Of a stretch of DNA of 64,000 bases, positions 1 through 11,109 are shown one piece after another; position 1 is the first letter of the stretch; each line of letters starts with the position of its first letter. The stretch is taken from positions 48,033,738 to 48,097,737 of the forward strand of contig NC_052612.1 of assembly GCF_016545825.1 (NCBI RefSeq). Reading direction: 5' to 3'. The DNA comes from Eucalyptus grandis. Lineage: Eukaryota; Streptophyta; Magnoliopsida; Myrtales; Myrtaceae. The position numbers and the translations under genes are program-made. Below the pieces are notes generated by a model, which did no database searches, was not told the DNA's origin, and saw nothing but the letters and a program-made list of their open reading frames with translations.

Positions 1-1588
1 GCTAGCAAGTCAGAAATTATCAGTCGATGAGTTTGCTATCAATCAAAACTGTGTTTGCACCAGGTGATTTAAGACCAACTAATATACAGAAACGCCATCG
101 TCACCATGACTAAGGGATACCCAGCTCAGGGCAACAGAAAAATGCAGCAGCACTTTCAACCTTGAGGGGCCTCTCCCCACTTGCCAACTTGGAGGAAAAG
201 TTTAGATATGAACAAGAAAGCACTGAACTCTTCCTTAAAAGTTTTGTCAATCACTTAATGGTTTTTTTTTTTTCCCCTTCCTTTCAATTTGGCCAATCAT
301 GAACTATTTGAAGGCTCAATCACTAGCAATTGACTAACTATTCTTGATTTAGTTAACTATTACATCAATTATGACAATCCTTTAACACTTTGACAAAGGT
401 TTGTCCTCTCGTACATTTTGTCTCCTTGTCTATTGTTTTTACTCCAAGACTTGGAGGATTTCATAGTCTCAATCCTTCTTGCGGATGTTCTTTACATGTA
501 TGCAAAGCCCCAAAAAGCCAGAGGTATAACTAAGTGATGCTTGATGGTCATTCTTAACCCTCTGAGCAGGTCGGGGGGAAAATAAAAAATAAAAAAAGTA
601 CCAGACGGGGCCACTTTTAGGGACCCGTCTTCCACTTTCTTGTGGAAAGCTTTATGAGATAGACGATCAGAAAAAAATAAGTGTAATAGGGCTATCATGA
701 AGGCAAACAATGCCATGGCTTCCTTTAGAGCAGAGCCCAAATGGCTAAACAAAATAACTGTTTAGCCAAAGATGGATTTCACTTGGCAAAAGGATTCAAG
801 AACTGAAGACTTAAGGAAGCCTTTATGTACAGCCTACTATATATACATTAGTTATTTCACCTTGGGCAAATAGCCAGTAATGAGAAGATGAGGAGCAACA
901 GCAGAGCTCCATAGGATGCATGCAGACACTAGTAAATGCCACGTGATCATGGCTTAACAGGATGATCTTAAATTAAGCAGACAATGGCAATGATATTCCT
1001 AAGATTTAGTGATCTAAGGAAAAATTTAGACATTATTTACAATCACTACTATCAACCCCTCCTTTGAGAGCAGTAGTTGCATGCTTCTAGTGCACACGAG
1101 CCATTTTTTGGGCCTTCTTTAGCAAGGAAAAAGTGAAGAAACATGAGCCTTAATCAATAGCGGGGCTGGTGCAGGGTATATCAACCATTGGATCATGTGC
1201 ATCTCACTGAGGCCCATGTGATCCGACAGCTTAAAGTAGCTGTGCTCACGCACCAGGATCATGCAAGAAATTTGACTCCTCTGGTCCGACAGTTTTAAAA
1301 TTGGCCAAATTAGGTGCATGAGGCTTCTCACATTAATAGCTAGAGATAACCAGATGATTGCACATTTAAGCATACAATTAGCTATGAAAGCGTTTCCATT
1401 GACATGATATTCAGTAGTCTTTCAGGTCATTCAGAACGCTCAGTTCCACATCGTCCTGCTTTACAAAATATATTTAGCTCAAAGCACCCACCTTTGCCTC
1501 TATTTATATACAGGTAGTTTCCACTTTACAAAGGATAAGAGGTTCTTTATACACCATTCCTCCAAGTTCTAGGATTTCCAGATAAGAG
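1..1588. other. Intergenic and 3' flank, no gene recognised
   Basis: The stretch holds only short open frames with no family resemblance I can name. The minus frame at 492-752 looks somewhat protein-like but has no recognisable domain and no clear splice partner. The last 200 bases probably include the 3' UTR of the SOUL gene, whose stop codon is at 1589-1591. Confidence 0.5.
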
Positions 1589-3980
1589 CTACTGTTCCTT
1601 CCTTTCCACCTCCACGGCAACCTCATTACGACGTGTAAAAGGTAGCGTAAAAGGTGGATTGTACTGCAATAATATAAAAAATAATAAAAGATTGAGAACC
1701 TTTCATTACTAAAAGTCTGCGGTAACAAGATCATCCCAAAAATTTATGCTGGACCTACCTGTGCAACTTCCACAGAAGTACCTCCTTTTACCCTGAACTC
1801 TCCATCACTTTTCAGAGCATCTCTAAGTTTTAACTCCCGTTGTATAACTTCTCCATCAGTAACAAAACCTGATTTCGAAGAGAGATAAACAATCTACTTA
1901 TGATTTAGAATTCCTTATTACCAAAAACACCATACTATGTAACTAGTGAGTGTCCACGTTGATTCTGAAGACAGATTGCCCAGAAGAAGAAAAGCAGCAC
2001 AAATGGCGACTCAAAAATAGTTATGGGAAAGGGTGCATGCTTATCAAATTGCACACCTTCTACCGAAAGAAAAAATTGCTACCAGAAAAAGATGGCGTTT
2101 ATATGCACAAATGACTAATGCATATATGTCACATATCATATTCACTTAACAGTCAATATTGATTTACACATCACGCAGACTTCACTTATGACCACTTCTA
2201 TTCATGTAATTCAGGATGTAAATCTATTTCCAAGGAGAAAGGAATTTCATTGAAATCAAAAGCTGCGTAGGTTGAGCTTTATCTGTTTATGGAGAGAACA
2301 AACCTGAAAAGGCAACAACAGCAACAATTTTCCCTGGAACCTCTTTAACCCTTACTGATGGATCTCTAGGTGATGGTATATTTGCACCATACTTTGAGGG
2401 CATAACAAAGGACATCTGCCACTTCCCTTCATTTTCCACCTACATTCAGTAATGAACAAGCAAAACAAGTTTTGAAATGAAAATGCCGAATCATCTCAGC
2501 ATAAATACTTCGCTGCTAGAAAGAAAATTAACACAACATCAGGTTAAGTTCTTAATAACCAAAGGAGGAGAATCTGTTATAATTGTCATAGTTCAACATA
2601 AGGTACTGGAAGCTGTAAAGTATCCTCTAAACTAATACTTAGAACATATTGCAGAGAAAAGAGTTTGAGATTCCCAAATTAGAGCTAAACCATTATTGAT
2701 GTCAATAGATCAATGTGCCCCCCCAATGTCAAGAACAATCAGCCAATGCCCTTCTCTTTTAAAGAGTTAACAGGGATTGCATGGGCATAGACTCTACCAC
2801 ACTCCATCTGCCAACAGCCTCTCTAATTATCAAACTTGATGTCGACAAGGATATTGGACAACTCACCTTCTTTGTTATTACGGGTGTCGTCATTTCCATT
2901 CGCTTTCCATCAGATGGACTCTTGCGTGTATAAACAGGGGTAGTCATCTCCATTTGCTCCTTTGTTGTGTTCTGATTGAAAGGTCCACATAAGCATATTA
3001 AGTAATGGAATGGTCATTTTGGTGACGTGATAGAGAAGGTAACTGAAAGGATTGATTAACTACCTTACCGAAGAGGTACTCGGCTAAGACATTGAAGGAT
3101 TGAGAAGCCCCATTGAGGTCGAATCCAGTCTTTCCAGGCATTGTCGTTTCCGCTATGTAGTAAGGCTATTCACATTCACAAATGCAAGGTAAGTAGACGA
3201 AAGCAGTGATCGGATAAAAAGCCCAGGAGCAGGAAAAACTTAACTAGAATCCTAATCATGCCGTTTATCGCGAGTACAACTAAATGAAGGGAACATAAAT
3301 TCTCAGAGAGAAAGGACGTGCACGCCGAGTGCAGTTTATACCTCCACTTCTCTTATTTCATACTGGTCTCTCCTGCTCAAAACTTTGAACTTCACCGTCT
3401 CGAGATCCGGAACTGAAACAGGGCAGCGTAACAAAACGAAAAACCCCGATAAAACACAGTTTAGACTTCTGAATTATCCCAATTACACCATCCCAAGCTC
3501 ATTTCCACCACGAAAGGCAAACTTGAGTACCTGCCATCAAAGCCTCCTCCAAATTGCGGCTCTCGAACCTCTTCGGGAACACGTACTTCGCGGTTTCGGT
3601 CGCCAAATCCGCCAGAACTGCACCACAGATTACAGCGACCCAAATTGAGCCCGACACACATGCTCGCAAATACTCACGCTCGAGAAACGATGTGGAAAAG
3701 ACAAGAGTTCGGCGGGAGAACATGTACGTCGCTGGGAGACGGAAGAGGCCTGGGAAGCGAGGGCGAACACGAGGGAGACCCGAGCCTCTAAGGCGGAGAT
3801 GGGCCGCCTGCGCGAAGGAGGAGAAACGGCAGCGGCGGCGGCGGCGGCCCTGTCGGCGGCGGCCGTGGACATGACGGCGGCGCGGCCGGCGCTCGTGGAT
3901 CGCTTGGGGCATCGTGAGGTCGGCACGAGGGTTCTCGAGAGGGATGGACCGAGCAACGACGAGGGCTCGCACAGAGACAT
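1589..3980 (-). CDS. SOUL heme-binding family protein, plastid type
   Basis: Eight exons can be read on the minus strand: 3980-3728, 3617-3531, 3412-3342, 3165-3064, 2971-2867, 2439-2304, 1868-1759 and 1663-1589. All introns are GT-AG, and the total of 939 bases is divisible by three (312 residues). The SOUL domain starts near [20 protein letters not shown] and contains the paired EMTTPV segments (exon 5), [10 protein letters not shown] (exon 6) and the end motif [15 protein letters not shown]. The region before it ([20 protein letters not shown], then [16 protein letters not shown]) matches plastid SOUL/HBP proteins such as Arabidopsis At3g10130. Family members bind heme or other tetrapyrroles and are found in plastids or plastoglobules. 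The Ser/Arg-rich N-terminus looks like a transit peptide; a second Met at 3872 (276 residues) is an alternative start. The N-terminal Ala run comes from a GCG repeat. A LINE lies about 350 bp upstream. Confidence 0.88.
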
Positions 3981-4335
3981 GGTCGTCTAGGGGGGTCCGG
4001 GGGGGGAGCAACGGAGTGTTCGAATTTCGGTTACGGCGGAGAGAGCGGCAGTTGCGGAGGACGAGTGGCGGTTACGGCTTTTTTCCTTCCCGGAACCGGC
4101 TTTGCTCGTGTAGCCGTCCCCGCGCGCGCATTGTTGTCTCCTTGATATTTTTCAGAATCTAATAATATAATTTCGTTTTTGCCCGAAATTTCTCGGTAAT
4201 CGGTAAAGGACAAAGGACGTGACACTCAAAGGTGGTCTCTTCCCGACCACTGGAGCAACTACAGCGTTTTGAAGAAGATGGGATGCGCCATCTTCAATCT
4301 TGCTGGAAGGGCAGCGCCGATGGGCAACTTGCGGG
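3981..4335 (-). promoter_or_regulatory. Probable promoter and 5' UTR of the SOUL gene
   Basis: This 355-bp interval lies between the SOUL start codon and the poly-A tail of the upstream LINE. It must hold the 5' UTR and the proximal promoter unless the LINE has been incorporated. I could not pick a convincing TATA box. The base composition is GC-rich near the gene and falls towards the LINE. Confidence 0.4.
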
Positions 4336-4755
4336 TTTTTTTTTTTTTTTTTTTTTTTTTTAAGGCAAGGGTTAAGAATATATTACGCTTTGGATAAATA
4401 TACAAGAAATCGGAGCCAAAACTCCCACTCTATCTGCGGGAAAACAGGGAGAGTGAGAGGGAGCCGAATCAAAAGATACAAAGGCAAAAAAGAACAAGCT
4501 AAACAATCCACGGCACTACAAACTACCACAAACCATACCGCCGACCCTCAATCAAAAAGACAAAGAATGGAGAGGGTGTTAGGAAGATGTAGCCGAGTTA
4601 AACACGGAGGGATCGAAGTCCCAACTTCTTTGGAGTCTTTTGTTTCTTGGAGTAGGCGGAGCATTATTAAACGTAAGAGCCTTGTCCTTCACAACCTTGA
4701 TTAGGTGATCTTTAATAGCTGGGATCACCAAGGAATCTCCCGAAAATGATGGAAT

Positions 4756-5118
4756 TCATCTTCTTCCAGATAAGGTGGCACATGGTCCCGAAAGAAAAAT
4801 GTGCAATACTATGAAAAAATCCTTTCCACTTAGGAATTTTAATGCCCAAGACAGGTTATTCACCCACGTCCTATTCCTCCAAGGAAGATTACACCTGGAA
4901 TCCCAAAAATATGCAAGAGTTGCGGAGGTCTCACATTCAAAAAACAAGTGGTCAACGGAATCAGGAATGGAACTGCAAAAGGTGCACACTGAAAACTCGC
5001 TTCTTCCATGAGAAAGGAGTAAGGTTTGAGTTGGCAACCGATTTTTAGTGATTAGCCACATATTAAATTGAAACCTAGGGGCAATTGCATTATCCCAAAT
5101 AAAAGAAGCCCAAGGCAC
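4756..5118 (-). pseudogene. LINE zf-RVT (reverse transcriptase zinc-binding) domain remnant
   Basis: The frame contains FQFNMWLITKNRLPTQTLLL followed by CTFCSSIPDSVDHLFFEC, the Cys-X2-Cys ... His ... Cys pattern of the zf-RVT domain found downstream of plant L1 reverse transcriptases. It is cut off from the RT by stops and frame changes. It lies at the 3' end of the element, just before the 3' UTR and poly-A. Confidence 0.85.
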
Positions 5119-5559
5119 ACGTTCCTTTTTAATCCTAATAGTATTCTAGGCGGAAGCAACCGAAAACGAACCTGAAGGGTCATTGCGCCAAGTGAAGCGG
5201 TCATGGGTCGTGGAGCGATCGAGAATAGGGATGCCCCACATTGCGAGGAAGAGTCTAAGCGATCGACCTGCAGGGGAGAAGAGATCGGCCACCACTGATA
5301 GCTTGGAAGGTCAAAACTGTCCATAAGATTTGGTGGTACAAACAAATGTAATGGTCCACAAGTTAGCCAATGGTTGTGCCATAGAGAAACTGAGTAACCA
5401 TGACCAATCTGCCAAAAGAAAGACGACTTGAAAAAACTTCAAATCTACAGAATTTTTTTCCACGCCCACGAACATACGATGGGTTGGGAAGAATTCCAAA
5501 AATTGTCCTTCTTTAAGAAATACGAATGAACCCAATGACACCATAGGAATTCTTTATCG

Positions 5560-7139
5560 GTGAAGAGAAACCAAATATATTTAAGCAAGGAGGTTGTATT
5601 GCAATCTTTCAGCTTACGAATGCCTAAACCACATTCCTCCTTAGGGAGACAAATATCATCCCAAGACACTTTGGCCCCGCCACGACCAAGTGAGGTGTCC
5701 TTCCACAAAAATTGTCTTAACAATTGTTCAATCCTATCAATGACAGAAGCAGGCAAAGAAAAAACACTTGCCCAAAAGGCCTAGATAGAATGCAACACTA
5801 ACCTTATAAGTTGAACCCTTCCTGCAAAGGATAAAAACCGATGGGTCCAAGATTGAATCCTTGCGGTGATACGATCAATCAGCATAATACAATCACCTTT
5901 TCTGAGTCTAGAAGAGATGATAGGAACCCCCAGGTAACGAACCGGTAGTGTACCTTCCTGGAAGCCAAATGCAAGCTGAATATTATCTCTAATAGAAACG
6001 GAACCACCCGAAAGAAACACTTCGCTCTTGTTTTTGTTTGGATTCAACCCACTCCAAGATGAGAAAATGTCTAAACTTCTCTTAAGCATAGTAGCCGAGA
6101 CCTAATCAGCTTGGCAAAAAAGAAAAACGTCATTGGCAAAAAATAGGTGAGAGCTTCACTTTCTTGCAGCTCCAAAAGTATTTAAACTCCTTCAGAAGAT
6201 CGGGCATTTAAAATCCCCGAGAACACCTCCATAACAAGCGTAAATAGATAGGGCGACAAGGGATCACCTTGGTGAAGACCACAACCGCCCAAGTTCACCA
6301 TTAATAGATACAGAGAATTTAGGCGTTCTAACACAAACCATAATCAAGCGGATGATCCAATCAGGAAACCTGAAAGCTAGAAGCGTGAGTTCCAAGAAAT
6401 CCCAAATCGACGGTATCATACGCCTTTTGAAAATCGACTTTGATGGCACATTTTGGTAGATATAGCTCTAAGTGGAAACCAAAAAACAATTCCTGAGTTA
6501 GGAGAATGTTATTTCTGATTCTTCTACCTTTAACAAACGCGTTTTGGGACGAGCTAATCAAATCATTTAACATAATAGCCACTAGATTAGCAAGGATTTT
6601 TGTAATAACCTTATAAATGGTGTTACAACACACAATAGGCCTATAATCCGTGATAGCAGAAGCATTCGGAACTTTGGGAATCAAAGCAAGGATAGTGTTG
6701 TTTACCTCTTTTAGAAGATATCCCAAAGAAAAGAAGTCCTTAACTACTTCTAAGACGAGAGACCCGACTGTTTCCCAATTGGTTTTGAAAAATTCGATAG
6801 AGAAACCATTAGGACCTGGGGCTTTACCCCTTGCAAGAGAGAATAGTGTTTCCTTTATCTCGACATCAGTAACCGGACAAGCGATAGAGCAGCATTGCGC
6901 ATCTGATAGTGGCTGGTGGATGAACGTCTTCAACTCTTGAAGAGAAGGCTTAGAAAGACCCACCTGAGGTGAAAGCAGCTCAGAGAAATATAATACAAAC
7001 ACTTGTGGCACAAGAAAAGGGCTGTGATGATGGAGCCGGATGGATCTTTCACTAAAATGATGTGGTTATTGAGTTGTCTATTTTTCACAGAGTGGTGAAA
7101 GAACTTGGTGTTTCGATCACCCTCCTTTAGCCATTTCAC
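5560..7139 (-). pseudogene. LINE reverse transcriptase remnant
   Basis: The main RT frame is 7011-6361, with KAPGPNGFSIEFFK, ALIPKVPNASAITDYRPI, NAFVKGRRIRNNILLTQE and a VDFQKAYDTV block typical of L1 reverse transcriptases. The catalytic FADD segment appears further on in another frame (about 6110-6145) as FFANDVFLF, so the second catalytic aspartate position reads Asn. It is followed by GLNPNKNKSEVFLSGG (6060-6000). Multiple stops and frame changes make this a pseudogene. Confidence 0.88.
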
Positions 7140-7542
7140 CCTAGACTTTTGACAGAAAAATGATTCTTCTTGGAGACGCAGTTCAACAAAAGCACGACGC
7201 TGAAATTTCTCAAGGTCTGCAAGAGAAGAATTAGTGGGAGATGTAACTCCAGTTCCTTCGGAAATGGTAAGATCTTATCAACTTGAAGACCAACTTGAGT
7301 GCTGCGAAGAGCTTCTCTAGCTTCCACCGTTCTCACCGAGATGTTCGAGAAAGATTCTTTGTTGAGGGTCTTGAGGCGACCTTTTACAATTTTCAGTTTA
7401 GACACAAGGCGAAACATCGGTACTCCCCACACCGGGCTATCCCAAGCATGATTGATAATCGATGAGAAATCCGGGTGCTCTGACCAAAAGTCAAAGTATT
7501 TAAAAGGCTTTCTTCTTAGCACCGGATCAAGAACTCTAACGA

Positions 7543-8222
7543 TCATAGGAGAGTGATGGGAGATCCCAGGTTAAGAAAAGAAGCTTTAGAGAAGGAGAAC
7601 TGCCGGTTCCAATTAGAGTTAATCAGAACCCGGTCAATCTTTCGCATCTTCCCTGCAGCACCAGACGATGTAGACCAGATAAAACGAAGGCCAACATAAC
7701 GAAGATCCACCAAATCAGTCCAAGCTAAGCATAACTGAAACTCATCAAAATTAGAAATCCAAGAATTTGAACCCCCAACCCTATCTGAGGGGTCTCTTAT
7801 GGCATTGAAATCACTTGCCACAAGCCAAGCTAAGTCTTGCAAGACTTCATTGTAATGGATAAGATCATCCCATAAGCGTCTACGTCGCACAAAGGTATGA
7901 TCTCCATAAACTGCCAAAATGTAGCAACTCATGCTAGAGATGTTGAAAGTAAGGTAACCATGAATAGCTTGTGCATTAGAAGAGAGGGGATCAAAAGTAA
8001 CAACATTGGGGTCCCACCCGACCCATATTCTACCTCGCGGAGAGTAGTCATAAACTTCCATCCTCTTAATAAGGTCAAGGAGATGGAGTCAAACAAAGGT
8101 TCGGGAACATGTGTCTCAAAAATGCCAATCAAGCACAAATTATTCGAGTAAACAAGCTTCATGATCTCAGCTCGTCTAATAGGACCGAGAATACCCCAAA
8201 CATTCCAAAACCCAAAAAACAT
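7543..8222 (-). pseudogene. LINE apurinic/apyrimidinic endonuclease remnant
   Basis: Two overlapping minus frames together cover an exonuclease-endonuclease-phosphatase domain. The N-terminal part has FWNVWGILGPIRRAEI and the catalytic Glu segment CLIGIFETHV. The later part has WLVASDFNAIRDPSDRVGG with the catalytic Asp-Phe-Asn. A frame change near 7930-8060 separates them. The intact protein would nick target DNA for target-primed reverse transcription. Confidence 0.85.
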
Positions 8223-8693
8223 ATTTACAATGGGGTAGGGAGAGAATCACCTCTTCTTAGAGGCCTTACGACTAGTAGAGGTCGCATTGGTGTTCACCGA
8301 AGGGGGCGGGTCCGGTCGGAGAAGCAACAGTTGCTCCTGGAGACTTTCTGACCTTACATCTGATATCTGTGCCCGAGGAGAAGAATTGATGGAAAGTAAA
8401 TCTTCATCGTCCAAAGCAGCATGTAAACTGGGACTACCAATTTCATCGGAGCATTGAGCAGTATCCGAGTGGGAAATCAGGTGTGACATTTTTACACAAC
8501 CATCATGCACCTTGGAAGGGGCCTTCAAGAGACCTTTAGAAATCTACATAGGTGGAAGGAGTGGTGGTTTAATTAGTGCCGAAGTCTTCAACTTCAACTT
8601 CAACTGCTGCCTACCTTCACTAGGTCGAGCTAAACCGAAAGAATCCGCCTCTTTAGTTGCAGGTTGCTTTTTCTTCTTCCCTTTTGCTTGTTG

Positions 8694-9884
8694 TCATCCC
8701 TCATCAACTGAAGATGAATTAGTCACAAAAGGAGTTGAGGCGAGAGGTAAGGCCACCTTGCGAGCAACAACAGAGTCTGATTGAGGAGCATTATGTTCAT
8801 CAACAGGGTCGGCAATCATGTGCCGATCCGAAGTGGTCTCCCCTGCTGGGTAATGTCCAACATTCGGCCTATTAATAAATAAGGGATTGTCTCGCGTATT
8901 GTCTTTAGTCTGTACACATTGAGGGGCATTTGCATGACCTGGAGACAGAGCAGGAGGAGCAGGAACCAAAGACACATATTGAGGGATCGGAGGTGTAACG
9001 ATCAAGGGTCGTTGAACATTCTTTTCAATAGAATGCACAGCAACTGGATTGCATTTATGGCCAAAAATGCCACACCCTGCACAAGTCGTGGGTCTCCATA
9101 TATATTCTATATCAACCACGCATGATTCACCATGATGAACCACCTCAATTGATTCACATGAATGTTGCTTTGCTATGATTTCTACAGACTCTAGGATATG
9201 CTAACATTTTCATATGTTCCATTCTTTGGTCTACATAGAGCGGCCTCCCAACGGCGCTAGCAACTTTGCTAATTGCCCGAGAGGAAAAAAAGCAGCAGGA
9301 AGATTTATAAGCTTTACCCACACAGGAACGGTTAGAAGAGCATCCATCCTCAACTCTAGGGCCGGCCTCCATTGTTGAAGAACGATAGGCACTTTTGAGA
9401 CGGTAAAAGGCCCACCTTCTAATACCTTCCTCCAAAAATCATTGTCCGGAATGTGGAAAAAGAAAAATCCCTTTTCATTGGCCATAACTTCAACCAAGTT
9501 CACACCCCAAGCTTTCTTGAAAGCAGCTTCAGTAACTTTGAAGGGAATTCTCCTCCCAATATAGTAGCCAACAAGACAATCTTGAAGTTTAGGATCGGCG
9601 GCTTGAAGATCTTCGTCAGTCATTTCAATAATCGGTTTATTATCAACATAAGTTGGAGGGCAGAACTCCAAATCGTATCTTTTGGTTGACACCCTAGCCA
9701 CAGCCACACTCGCCCAAGTACGAAGATTGGAGCTCGTCGAGGTTGCTCTCTGAGGCCGTGTAGAACTCAACCTGCCTTTACTCCTACCCCTCGGCCCACC
9801 TTGAGCTTGGGTAGATCGAGCACGGGCAGAAGCATTAATCAAACCAGTAGGGGTCTGGGCGGTAAAACCCCTATTCTCATTCAC
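8694..9884 (-). pseudogene. LINE ORF1 remnant (DUF4283 plus zinc knuckle)
   Basis: Frame 9884-9231 starts with a basic Ser/Arg/Thr-rich leader. It continues into a DUF4283-type domain, recognised by the segments GYYIGRRIPFKVTEAAFKKA and FFFFHIPDNDFWRKVLEGGP and by WVKLINLPAAFF. After a frame change, 9143-8694 has YIWRPTTCAGCGIFGHKC, the gag-like zinc knuckle of plant L1 ORF1, then a Pro/Ser-rich tail. The product would be the RNA-binding chaperone of the element. Confidence 0.82.
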
Positions 9885-10329
9885 GGGACCACCAGAAGGG
9901 GATGGATCATTATCAGGATGGGGAGGGCTACGAATTCCAAACCCTGGCCCCTCATTTTAGGCCGAAACCATTCCGGGAATCATAGCAGTACAGAAACGAA
10001 AACGCAGAAACAGGGGCGGAAAAAACCCTAGCTAAAGCCGGCCATCAAACCCAAGGAGGAGCACGTACTAGGCCGAGCTTGAATGGGTTTTGAATATGCC
10101 TTCAAGGCGCCACAGATCCCCGAGAATCGGCCTCAATGAACGCTCAACACTTCGGGAATTAGTACGCAAGAAATCGGATGAACAGTGAAAAAAAATCGTC
10201 AAACTAGGAGCTTCTTTGCTTCGTACGCAAGAAATCGGGCTTAATATATTAGAAATGCTAAAGATTTTCACTAAGTCATTTGTGGTGCATTTAGTAATGT
10301 TTCTGTTAAAAAATTATTCCATAATATAT

Positions 10330-10549
10330 ATATATTTATGTTCCGAGGAATAATTACCATCGACCGTGGTGGCTCGCCGGATAAGAGCTTCATTGATCAT
10401 TGCCTAAAGGCGAGGGGTTCGAAATCCAGTGGAGGCACTTGGTGTCTTAAGTGTGACGTCAGGATGGTGGGTCCTCCGCTAGCGTCACTTTAGGGTTTAC
10501 TCGGGCCACATTTGTGCACGAGATTCCGGTTGTACGAGGTTCCCCTGGG

Positions 10550-10595
<46 letters not shown>
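10330..10595 (+). repeat. SINE-like unit with B-box motif and (TA)n tail
   Basis: The unit runs from CGACCGTGGTGGCTCGCCGG (10361-10380) through a pol III B-box-like GGTTCGAAATCC (10416-10427) to a region ending in GGTTCCCCTGGGTA, followed by a (TA)n run of about 40 bp (10553-10594). The spacing and the tail resemble tRNA-derived plant SINEs. The A box is weak, and I could not identify a target-site duplication because both flanks are TA-rich. Confidence 0.5.
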
Positions 10596-10597
<2 letters not shown>

Positions 10598-10599
10598 AT

Positions 10600-11106
10600 A
10601 ACCGCACTTGATAAACTTGTATAATTTTTTTTTTATTGCTTTTAATTTTTAATATTTTTATTTTATTTTTCTTTATTTTTATTTTTTCTTCCTTTTGGCC
10701 GATCGCTAGCCTCGGCCATGGTCGATAACCGACCGACGAGGCCGACGGCCTCTTTGGATCTGGGCCGGCCGGAGCTCGCCCGACCAAGGCGAGAGCCGGC
10801 AATGCTCCGGCGAGATCGTTGGCCATGGCCAAGGCGGGCGACTAGCCAAAAAAAAAAAAAAAAGAAAAGAAAAAGAAGGAAAAAATAGGAGAGAGAAAAT
10901 TGTTTTTCGAAGTGTTCAGAAAACAAAGAAACAAGTTTTTCTTGTTTCTTATTTCTGTTTCAAAATTTGTTCCTTGGAACGAAACAAATCCCGGGAACAA
11001 AAACGTAAACAAATGCATTTTTATTCTTTTTTTTTTTGTTTCAAAAAACAAAAAAAAAGCAGAAATTGTGTTCATGACAAGAAAAAAACACAAACAAATA
11101 GGGCCT
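10600..11106. repeat. Short non-autonomous element, GTTCC-arm family copy 1
   Basis: AT-rich arms carry repeated TTGTTCC/GGAACAA motifs and long A or T runs. They surround a GC-rich core (10697-10848) of GGCCGATCGC, CTCGGCCATGG and GGCGAGAGCCGG units. The right edge ends near AACAAATAGGGCCTTA. The same architecture recurs at 19421-20230, 20290-20875, 21110-21595, 32018-32582 and 42405-42770. Confidence 0.6.
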
Positions 11107-11109
11107 TAA

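Larger units (their letters stand above)
4336..10060 (-). mobile_element. Degenerate L1-type non-LTR retrotransposon (LINE)
   Basis: Read on the minus strand, this interval has, in order, a 5' region, an ORF1 with a DUF4283-like nucleic-acid-binding domain and a zinc knuckle, an apurinic endonuclease, a reverse transcriptase, a zf-RVT domain and a poly-A tail (poly-T at about 4337-4362 on the plus strand). That order is diagnostic for plant L1 elements. Every coding part is broken by stops or frameshifts, so the element is inactive. I found no clear target-site duplication, and the 5' limit near 10060 is approximate. Confidence 0.9.

Noticed and set aside
3799..4162. Ala- and Arg-rich plus frames opposite SOUL exon 1
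   Set aside because: They are shadows of the GCG-rich first exon of the minus-strand SOUL gene.
10416..10427. tRNA gene
   Set aside because: Only the B-box-like part is present; no cloverleaf, anticodon arm or acceptor pairing can be drawn.
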